Below are positions 22,399-30,812 of a stretch of 50,000 nucleotides of DNA, piece after piece; within the stretch, counting starts at the first letter, position 1; every line of letters starts with the position of its first letter. The position numbers and the translations under genes are program-made. This DNA is from Chromera velia (lineage: Eukaryota; Sar; Chromeraceae), in the NCBI GenBank assembly GCA_018398765.1, contig JAHBMJ010003894.1:9636-59635 (forward strand), in the 5' to 3' direction. The notes beneath the pieces were generated by a model. The model was given only the letters and a program-made list of their open reading frames with translations, did not search any database and had not been told where the DNA came from.

Positions 22399-24780
22399 AA
22401 GTGCATCGAGTCACGACTTGAGTGTGAACAGAAATTAAATGCGCGGCCTGAAGCCAGCTCCTCCAATAGCCATCCCACCTGATGGTACATGGGTAGATCA
22501 CAGGAGGTGAGCAGAGTGCAGCAGCCCGAAATAACGTGCAACATCGAGAGCATCCGGGACCCTATGGCCCCAACCTGCAATGGTAAGAGTGGATCGGATC
22601 ATGTTATATTGAAAGGTACATCCAACAGGCGTGCTCATCTGCATGTTTACAGAGGACGCTGGATTGCTCAGATGAAAAGAAATCTAGCACCAGAGAAGTA
22701 ACTGTTTCGTCCTGCCTGTTGGAGTGCGAGGCAGTAGACGCGGACTGAACAATGATTGGAGGCGGAGAGAGCCCTTTATGTGAGAGCAAAGCTATGCAAA
22801 CAAAGTCCTCATAACAAGCTCTTCTTTGGAGCGACGTCGGCAACTAAATAGATAAAATATCAGCAAAGAAGAGGACGAGCTGCAAAAAACCGACGGTCTT
22901 GAGGGGTCACACGAAAAAGGTGATCCCACATGTCGAGAATAGGCAAATTTACTGTGGGCGAGGAAAAGATCAACATATCTCCATGCCTGTGTACCCGCCT
23001 GCCCGCTCATCAATACATTCCCCTGTTACTGAATGAATGAGTTTGCTGACTGACCATCATGGTGACGATGGAGCTCAACTTTCTGTTCGTTTGTTCGTCC
23101 GATTCCTGTGCGAGAGACCAGGAGTGGGCGAACTGGCGAGTGATGATTGCTGCAATTGCAGACACGCATACACACATACATACACATATACACATGTTTA
23201 CGTACGTATTCATCTATATGTGCACACACATACGGACGGAATCTGGTGAATTCAGGCGCATTTGTTTTCCATTCCGCTCCTCCCCCTCCCCACCCCCCAC
23301 TTTTTACAAGTGCACAAGCAAAGCACACGTTTATGCAGATCTCGATTCTATAGAGAAAACATTCAGGATGGAAAATGAAAGAAAAAAAATGCACACATGC
23401 AGAAAGAGAGAAACACCACCATGCCTCTACAAGACACTACCCACAAGGAAAACCCAGAAGAAGTTGGACGATGCAATCAGTCACTTCGCCAGAGGCAAGG
23501 AAACAAACAAACTGCTGGTGCCTCTTTGAAGTCACCGTCCACTTCCGCCGCTCGGAAGCATATGCTCGACTAGACTGACCAAGAATAGGCTAATACAAGT
23601 GTGCCATGCAGAAAAGAATTCCCTCGAGGAACTAGACTGACCAAGCAGGTGCCCCACAGAGATGACGAATGCCGGCGTGATGACGAAGAGCGTGCCTACG
23701 CAGAGAATTGCAAGAAGCCAAATGATGAACCAGTGCTCCCCCACGCCCTCGATCAAACCCTGGGCCTCCGCAACCTTCTCCTCATAAAAGGCACCGTCAG
23801 TGGCTACCGTGTTCAGAGAATTGCCCCATAAAGTACTTGCACACACCTGCATGCAAGCAACATATCGACAAAAAAGTCAAACAGAAACAGACACGAAGAT
23901 TCTCGTGCACAAAAAGCCCTTTGTCTTTTCCCCAGCTGTCGCGCTCTCCACTCTCCTTCTCGTGCAAACACGCAACTGTCCTGCAACTTTCCCTTCTGTC
24001 TCTTCCTCGACCGCCCCGACCACCTCCCGTCCTTTTCTTATCTCCTTCCCTCCCTGCCTTGCACTGGCTCCCGTCTTCCACTTCTTCTCTTCACAGGAAC
24101 CTTCCTTCCCCTCATTCCCGGAACAGTATCGCGATATCAGACATCAGCTAGGTGCTCGCCCTTACAGTGCGTATATTCATATCTAAAGACACACACAAAA
24201 AAACATGTACAGACTCACTGACCCCCGTGGCGTTGTACACCCCGTAAATCGACTTTGCGACATACAGGTAGACGTTGTCTTTGGAATCCCTGCCGTCCCT
24301 AAGCCTTGCACCTGCCGCTGCTGAGTATTGCTCCACCTCCTGGATCTTCTGATACTCACACGCACCCGTAGTGCTCTCTCCGCAGAGAGAACCTCCAAAC
24401 GGCGCCACGTCCTCCCGGAGCTGCGCGAGCATGTCCTTGACATCGCCGGCAGCACCAGAGTTGTCGCATGCCGCAATGTCGTATATGGCAAAATATCCCG
24501 AGGTGATCCGGCGGGTTGCTACAAGCTCGTCACTGATAATGTTCCGGCTGTCGTTGTAACCTTTCTGCCTGATGGCAAAGACTGCAATAGTGACACCAAA
24601 TGCAAAGGCCGTTGCAAAGAGCATGAAGGTGAACGCGATCAACAGAGCGTCCACGATCCGGGCATTTCTGGACACTCTCCTCTCGAGTGTGACAAAGTTG
24701 GTGAAATTGGATCTGCCCTGGTTAATCTTCAAAACTCCCGACTGGCCAACTGCCTTCTTCTTGTTCTCCGCACGCCTCAT
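10459..24780 (-). CDS. Transmembrane sensor/histidine-kinase-like/receiver-like/cyclic nucleotide phosphodiesterase fusion
   Basis: Thirty-two exons, from the ATG at 24780 to the TGA at 10459-10461: 24223-24780, 23642-23846, 23055-23149, 22479-22574, 21826-22086, 21401-21562, 20722-20923, 20240-20319, 19706-19779, 19285-19474, 18653-18913, 17869-17983, 17713-17761, 17261-17353, 16928-17048, 16488-16610, 16105-16212, 15501-15718, 15323-15451, 15099-15239, 14573-14705, 14326-14400, 14070-14153, 13681-13839, 13360-13438, 13044-13104, 12578-12652, 12218-12291, 11770-11975, 11322-11418, 11029-11116, 10459-10528. The sum is 4482 nt (1493 aa) with phase kept at every join. Order: two membrane helices around a sensor loop, DHp/HATPase-like module, receiver-like module, linker, C-terminal PDE. 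Expected role: membrane receptor controlling hydrolysis of cAMP and/or cGMP. Exons 17869-17983 and 17261-17353 have tentative edges. A split into two genes cannot be excluded without RNA data. Confidence 0.75.
10568..10850. repeat. (CA)n with embedded (ACATGC)n in last intron of the PDE gene
   Basis: About 280 bp of alternating purine-pyrimidine sequence: CA repeats flank a run of roughly 14 ACATGC hexamers at about 10650-10732, followed by CA/CG variants. It lies in the last intron (10529-11028). His/Thr or Cys/Val frames across it are artefacts. Confidence 0.95.
12838..12890. repeat. (CA)n microsatellite
   Basis: Interrupted CA repeat within the intron between PDE exons 12578-12652 and 13044-13104. 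Confidence 0.95.
14326..17761 (-). other. Linker region between receiver-like and PDE domains
   Basis: Ten exons (residues about 767-1163) without a recognised domain. It includes a Ser/Gly/Pro-rich, probably disordered part (PMNTGAIPPNGGIG) and helical parts (VEEILDPHATQVFERMSR). The 217 bp or so between 15719 and 15935 have an open frame continuous with the downstream exon and could be an alternative exon; the model without it keeps phase. Regulatory regions of this kind often couple N-terminal input to PDE catalysis, but nothing here shows how. Confidence 0.55.
17532..17670. repeat. (CTGT)n then (GT)n microsatellites
   Basis: A CTGT-rich tract (17536-17594) and a GT repeat (17622-17669) in one intron of the receptor-PDE gene. 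Confidence 0.95.
17869..18913 (-). other. Receiver-like domain, degenerate
   Basis: Residues about 642-766 over exons 18653-18913 and 17869-17983. It follows the kinase-like module as in hybrid kinases and shows receiver periodicity: beta-1 VLTLGL, alpha-1 with GNLSSFLSDCG, beta-3 VIAVLLGDYM, alpha-3 EIFASLRKI, beta-5 FVFVH, then SIPFDQWILKAL matching the KPF....L..L end of receivers. The N-terminal acidic pair is missing (GLP), the phospho-Asp column reads G or is shifted by one to the D of GDYM, and the Lys before Pro is absent. The second exon uses weak splice sites (acceptor at 17984, GTCCTG donor), so its limits are tentative. Assignment rests on position and pattern, not on catalytic residues. 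Confidence 0.5.
18080..18652. repeat. GTCA-type tetranucleotide satellite starting at a splice donor
   Basis: About 570 bp of tandem GTCA/AGCA units on the minus strand, filling the intron after exon 18653-18913 and starting exactly at its GTCAGT donor. Sub-blocks differ (GTCA, GTCAAGCA, GGCAAGCA, GTGA), showing layered expansion. On the sense strand it is stop-free and continues the exon frame (HEQ then VSQS repeats) for more than 150 codons. Confidence 0.95.
19285..23149 (-). other. Histidine-kinase-like DHp and HATPase module, probably degenerate
   Basis: Residues about 255-641 in eight exons. The DHp pattern is visible as helix 1 (LHVISGCCTLL, matching the kinase PLNAIIG..LL stretch) and helix 2 (LLKMAEENASFLLRSAHSAV). 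HATPase elements are N-box-like LTDERKLRQILLK plus TLDSSVEYTDSGEV, G1 box DTGKGI (residues 556-561), and G2-like GMGLRM followed by LGGQMEVISS. By alignment the phospho-His position is Ser (about S292, in GSRMLSML) and the metal-binding N-box Asn is Ser (about S410). A Pro/Ser/Gly/Gln-rich exon (20722-20923, 67 codons) is inserted between N box and G1 box. ATP binding may persist, but His autophosphorylation looks unlikely. Confidence 0.7.
22366..22394. repeat. (CA)n microsatellite
   Basis: Short CA repeat in the intron downstream of the DHp helix 1 exon. Confidence 0.95.
23642..24780 (-). other. Two-TM N-terminal sensor region of the receptor-phosphodiesterase
   Basis: Residues 1-254. A basic N-terminus is followed by a helix at about 44-70 (DALLIAFTFMLFATAFAFGV), then an extracytoplasmic loop of about 150 aa with four Cys (AACDN, GSLCG, GACEY, VCAST), and a second helix at about 224-250 (FIIWLLAILCVGTLFVITPA). 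This is the classical layout of a membrane sensor kinase. The loop matches no sensor family I recognise; paired Cys suggest disulfides. The exon 1/exon 2 join uses a GTCAGT donor, because the more canonical GTGAGT four bases later breaks the frame. Confidence 0.75.
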
Positions 24781-25046
24781 CGTGAAGAGGACAGGTTTAA
24801 GTTACGGCAGCAGATTGGATCCAGGCTAGGCCAGGGAAAGAAGCGAGATCAGTGCACTGGAAGTCGGTTTGATTGTCGACGCGTTAGGCTCCGAACAGTG
24901 CAAGGTGAGATCTCTACCTTTCGGAAACGATACGATGTTACGATGGAAGTAACGCTGTTCAACATCATATATATATATATATATATATATACAAGCACTG
25001 TTTCAACGCGATCGATTTTACACCATGCATGCATGGGTCCGTATAC

Positions 25047-25077
<31 letters not shown>

Positions 25078-26419
25078 GCCGATCCGCATGCAACATTTTC
25101 ATGCACTCAATTAATTAATTAGTTGCGAGGCAGTTCGCGCGCTTTGCGCGCGGAGGAAAGCACGCATGCATGCACGCAGACCGATCGGCGCGCATACATA
25201 TTAACTAGCCTGGCCTGTCAAAAAAGTGAGCCGGTGAAGATCACCAGGCCCGTCAAATATCCCTGGCCTGTCAAAACATTTCTTGAGGGTTCGGGGATGC
25301 ATAGCACGTCCCAGCATACTGGCCGTTAGTCCCGTCAAAATAGCGTGTACATGGCCTGTCAAAATAGCTTAGCGCAGGCTGGTTAGTGAGCTTGGCTGGC
25401 AGGCTCACCAAAAATCCCTGGCCTGTCAAACATTTATGGCCCGTCAAATGTTCCCAACCAAATAATTTCAATTCCAAGGCACTCACCTTTTTCGCAGGCA
25501 TGAGTCATATGGCGCGGCGCGCGCAAGGCACTCACCCCGGGGGAGTCACCCGTAGCGTTTGGTTAATTTTTCGCTTGCAGAACCGTTTTTGACGGTAGTC
25601 TTTCCGGGGCTGGTCGTGCGTGGTTGGGGCGTATGGTTTATATCTAAAAAAACGCATGCAGACGCGTGTCACTAAAAAAAAAAGGCTCGCTGGGTTAAGT
25701 ATGGTAGATATAGGCTCACTCCTCACTTAGGCTCACTATAGAATTAGAATGTCCTGGTGATTTAGAGTTAACAACACGTCTATAATAGGCGTATGAACAC
25801 GATTAAACAACTTGGACTATGCATTATTCTGCAATGATTTGGACCTTCAAATATAAAAATAGAATTTCAGAAAGTTTTTAAAAAATATTATAGGTTTTAA
25901 GTTAAAAATGAGACCGGAAAAATATGATTTTAAAAACTTTGTTACTTTAATTAAAAAAAAAAAAAAAAGTTAAAAGACTAGCACTTCCATACAGTTGCAA
26001 AGTCATGAAAGTTAAAACATCTAGTCACGAGAGTAGTTCTGGGCAAAAGATTGCATTTGCATCTATACGGTCGTATAGTAAGACATATACATCTGTACTT
26101 AAATCTGTGTTTTTATGTTTAAACTACACAAAAATAAAAGTTTAAAGTTTGTGGTCGCGCTTAATTATAAAAATAACTTTTGAGCCATAGAATTTTGGAG
26201 ATTCAAGTTACAGTTACTATGATAGTATTCAGAATATGTTATTACCTAGGCTCTTACAGCTAGTTCTACATTCAAATTAAATTATTAAACATTAATTTCC
26301 CCCCCTCCCCCCCTTTATTGCCGTTCATTACCATCACAATTTCTTTTCTTTTTGTTTCCACGTAATCAATTTGTCTGTCCGGGCGGGAACAAATACACAA
26401 TACAAATTATACAACTGGT
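24781..26419. promoter_or_regulatory. Intergenic region, putative promoter of the receptor-PDE gene
   Basis: Lies upstream of the receptor-PDE start (24780) and downstream of the SET gene stop (26420). It holds two TA tracts (24967-24992, 25047-25072), a 7-bp perfect hairpin with a 3-nt loop at 25136-25152 (CGCGCGC/GCGCGCG), seven copies of a GGCCYGTCAAA-like motif at 25211-25448, and an AT-rich block at about 25640-26340. No gene is visible. Promoter function is inferred from position only. Confidence 0.5.
25211..25448 (+). repeat. Cluster of seven GGCCYGTCAAA-like motifs
   Basis: Copies begin near 25212, 25247, 25265, 25329 (variant), 25353, 25420 and 25438, all in the same orientation and with irregular spacing of 18 to about 67 bp. 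Several are extended to CCCTGGCCTGTCAAA. Nearby GTGAGCC/GGCTCAC motifs recur up to 25740. It is not a simple tandem repeat. Confidence 0.85.
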
Positions 26420-29400
26420 TTACGTCTGCGTCTTGGCTCTCGAAGGTCTGCCAGGGCCCCTTCCGATATGCCCCCCACCTCGAGATCTTCCACCCCCACC
26501 AGCAGCACAGGAAGAAGCCGAGCCCATCAGGGGTCGACTGCAGGAAGCAAGAGGGCCTTTTCCTCTCCCTCTGCTACTAAGAACAGCTAATGGCTCTCTC
26601 TCCCCCTGCCTCTCTCTCTCTCTGCCCGAACGAGAACGCAAACCAGAGGAGCCTGCAGTGGGACGAGCCGACGGGAAAAAGGTTGGGTGGCTTCCATGCG
26701 CGTTGGGTCTCGTGAAGAAGGCAGAAGGGTTTCTTGGGTCACTAAAATGCAGTCCCCCCATGCCTGCCTGCATCCTCTGGTGTTCTCTTCCCGTCTCTCT
26801 GCTGTCCTTCTCTCTTTCTAGTTCCAGTTCTACCTCTGCCCTTCGATCTGTCAGTCTCTGCTTGAGGCTCTTCCACTCCGGATGAGACAGACATAAAAGA
26901 TCAAACATGCCCCTATCGAAAGAAGGAGGCACAAGAGCACCGTCAAAATCCGAGTCTCCGGAGTCGACTCCCTTCAAGTCTCCCAAACCGTCGAAGAGAC
27001 CCTCAGGCTCTTCCTCGACCCCCCCGGCCCTTGTCTTTCGATTTCTTCCTTTTCTTCTGTTGAACCGCGCTTCCGCATGTGGAAGAATCTGTATGGAGAC
27101 TTCCCGGATGTCTTTCTGCCAAGGAAGGGGCGGCGGGGGAGAGACGGACAGAGAGAAACTGCGGGGGAGAGAAGAGGAAGAAGAGTGGTCTTCTTCTGTT
27201 TCTCCTGCTTCTTCTTCTGCTGGGGCTCTGGAGTTTAATTCTGTGGGCAGACGAGAGAGGTCATTCGGATCCCAGACGGACAAGTCAACTGCTTCGAGTT
27301 GAACTTCCTGAGTGGGTGCAGTTGGTGAAGTAGGGTTGTTACTGGCTTGTACAGGGAGAGGGGCAGCATGGGGCTCTCTTTGGGCCTGCTCGGTAGGCCC
27401 CGTCTTTGCTTCGTCTTCCTCTTTTTCTTCTTCTCCTTCTTCTTCTGCTTCTTCTTCTTCGAGTTGTGCGTCAAATTTTTCAGATGGTAGTTTGGGGAAA
27501 GGTGGGATGTGCCCCCCCGGAATATGTTTTTCTTCTTCTCTTCCTGTATGAGTAAACCTATGAGGAGTAACCGGGTCTGTAGCGTTTCTTCTCGGTTTCA
27601 GCTCTTCTTGAAGCGCCACTACTGATTGGCTCTCACCTACGTGTCTCTCTGTCTCCTCCAGATGCACACTCGTGCCTATTTCTGTGAACATTCTGTCTCC
27701 CATCGCTCTGCCTCCCAGACCACACTCAGGCATCACTCCCCTTTCCGTCCTCGTCTGCTCTTTACCTCCTTCTGTCTCAATCTGAAACACCACGCACCCA
27801 TTTGTGCCTGCGGCTCCAATTCCTCCCTCTGAATCGAGAACATCTGCAGAATCAAAAGGAAAAGACGACGACACGGGGGCATCCACCCCATCCCCGATAT
27901 TCAGACAAAGCCCATGATCCCGACCCCCCAAGTCGCCATCAAATTCCTCTGCCCCCGCACGACCAAACTCCCTCTCGTGACTTTCCCCTTCCTCTCCTTG
28001 CTTGCCTGCCCAACCCCACCCGTCAGACGCTGTGTCTCGGCACTCTCCGTCGGGCATGTGCAAGAGGCCACTGGCAGGATCAGCAGAGGCAAAGGGAAAG
28101 AGAGGGGGGGCACCCTCTTCGTCCATGCCACCCCCACTCCCCTCACAGAGGTGATGGTGATGGGAAGCGAGAGGAAAGGACAAGGGGAATAGGATGGGGG
28201 CCCTCTCGCTCTCTTCCTCCAAGGTGCTAGAGGAAGCCTCTGCAGTAGCACGTACTCCCACACCCGCCCCCCTCTCATCGTCCCTGTGCAACTGCAATGG
28301 CTCATTCTCCTGTAACGAGTGCGGCTCCACCGTCTGCCCATCTTTCTCTGCAAGAACAGAGTGTACAATAGTTGGAGGTTTCTCTGCCTCTACTTGTATC
28401 AGTGTCTCTGTGTGAACAGACGGACACCTGATCGCAACACACGGCAGAGCAGCCTCTTTCCCCCCATCTCTCTCTTGATCACCCTCAATATCCTCTTCCT
28501 CCCTGTCTGCCCAGTCCCCCCCCTTCCCTTGATCTTTCACTATCACCTCCCTCTCCCCCTCCTGCTCCTCCTCCCCCTCCTCAGTCCCCTCTTCCAAACA
28601 ATCTTCCCACTCGTCCTCTTCAACCTCCCTTTCACATTCCGCCTCTTCGTCCGACTCCCCCACCTCGCCCGGCAGGTCAAAGACCCAGCTCGCAGGCCAG
28701 TCGAGCCTCAGACGGTCAGCGGTTCCTCCAACTACAGAACCCTCCTGCTTCTTCTTGCTGTCACGACTGTTGGAAGAACGGACTTCAATCTGATTACCTT
28801 TGTGGGCACACTTCAAAGTGGACTCTACCTTCTCAGGCTCGTCCAAACTCCGCAAAAGCTCAACGGCATCTTCCATCTCCATACGGAAGCGGTCTGTCTT
28901 TCTGTCCTCCCCCTCACCTGGCCACTTCATTCTGCACACAGGGACCAGACAGAACGTCCCGAAAGAAGACGGCGATGAGGAAGAGGGACCAACAAAGTGA
29001 GGAGCGTCCTGCATGACAACGTTGGGAGATGGCGAGGTGGCCGTCTCCCTCCCGCTGGGGTCGAGACTCCCCCCTTCTTCCTTTACATCGGCAGCGGCAG
29101 AAATCAAAGCAGCAGTAGGGGGAGGAGCACAAGCAACGGGAGCAGTGAGACGCTCCATCTCTACCTCCTCTGCCTGGGCCCAGAGGGGGGGCAACGAAGC
29201 TGGCAGATTGGCATCCTTTGACACTTTCGCAGTGTCCACGGCCATCGGAATACACCGAGACGCCGCCAACGTCTCAAACGAGGTTGCGTCAACCAAAAGG
29301 CCGACCCCTTTGGTCTCTGTCGGGAGGCCCACCACCCCCCCGACGCAGGATGCACACAGAGCAGCGCACAGACCCCCATTCCACAGCCCCCCCTCTCCCT

Positions 29401-29711
29401 CTCGTTTCCCCTCAAGAGCCCTGATTGTCTCCCCGTACCCTTCCTGTCCCTCTCCCTTTTCTTCTGTCTCTTCGAGCAGGGGCCCAAGAAGGAGCTTTCG
29501 AGCTTCCTTAGCACAGCAGGATGGGTGGAATGCAGAGAAACAGCACTTGCACCTGGACAGGCGGACGTCGCTGTGTCTGTCTGACCGTTCGTTGGTTCTC
29601 CGCTCAGTGGCAGAGACCGAAATGGACCTCTTCAAACAAATTGTGCACACCTGAAGGGGAAGGAGGAGAAGAAAGAAAAGCCGGGAGCACACACGCAAAT
29701 CCACACACGAG

Positions 29712-29743
<32 letters not shown>

Positions 29744-30337
29744 CATAAGCACCATGAGAGAGACGCCACGCCAACATTCTTCAACAAGCATCACAGTGTC
29801 GTGTGCAGAGGCAGCTAGGTACTACAGACATCCGCTCAGATACGCCAATGGCCAGGTAGAAGAAACACAAGAAAAGCAAATAAAAGTACGTTCGAACCAA
29901 ACAAAGACAATCACGCTGTCTCAGACCAACCGGTCCCCAGAAGCATCCTTGCAACGCCCGACGTTCTTTAAGAGAGTCAACACTTCCAACAACATCCCGT
30001 CGAGAACGCAAGCAGGCAGATTCATTCCACCGAATCGGCAGACAGACAGACAGAGACAGACAGAGACAGACAGAGACAGACAGAGACAGACAGAGACAGA
30101 CAGAGACAGACAGAGAAAGACAGACACAGACAGACAGACAGAGACAGACAGAGACAGACAGAGAAAGACAGAGACAGACAGAGACAGACAGAGAAAGACA
30201 GAGACAGACAGAGACAGCAACAGAGACAGAGACAGAGACAGACAGACAGACAGACAGAGACAGACAGACAGAGACAGACAGACACAGACAGACACAGACA
30301 GACAGACACAGACAGACAGATAGATTCACACACAGGC

Positions 30338-30378
<41 letters not shown>

Positions 30379-30423
30379 CACAGACAGACCGACAGACAGG
30401 CAGGCAGGCAGGCAGGCAGACAG

Positions 30424-30474
<51 letters not shown>

Positions 30475-30673
30475 GACAGACAGAGACAGACAGACAGAGA
30501 CAGACAGACAGAGACAGACAGACAGGGACAGACAGAGACAGACAGAGACAGACAGAGACAGAGACAGACAGAGACAGACAGAGACAGACAGAGACAGACA
30601 GAGACAGACAGAGACAGACAGAGACAGACAGAGACAGACAGACACACACAGACAGATAGATTCACACACAGGC

Positions 30674-30706
<33 letters not shown>

Positions 30707-30709
30707 CAC

Positions 30710-30740
<31 letters not shown>

Positions 30741-30767
30741 GGCAGGCAGGCAGGCAGGCAGACAGAT

Positions 30768-30812
<45 letters not shown>

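Noticed and set aside
22660-22850. Possible exon between sensor coil and DHp (frame containing LLSHKGLSPPP)
   Set aside because: No good splice sites, and it would interrupt the expected DHp helix; neighbouring exons join in phase without it.
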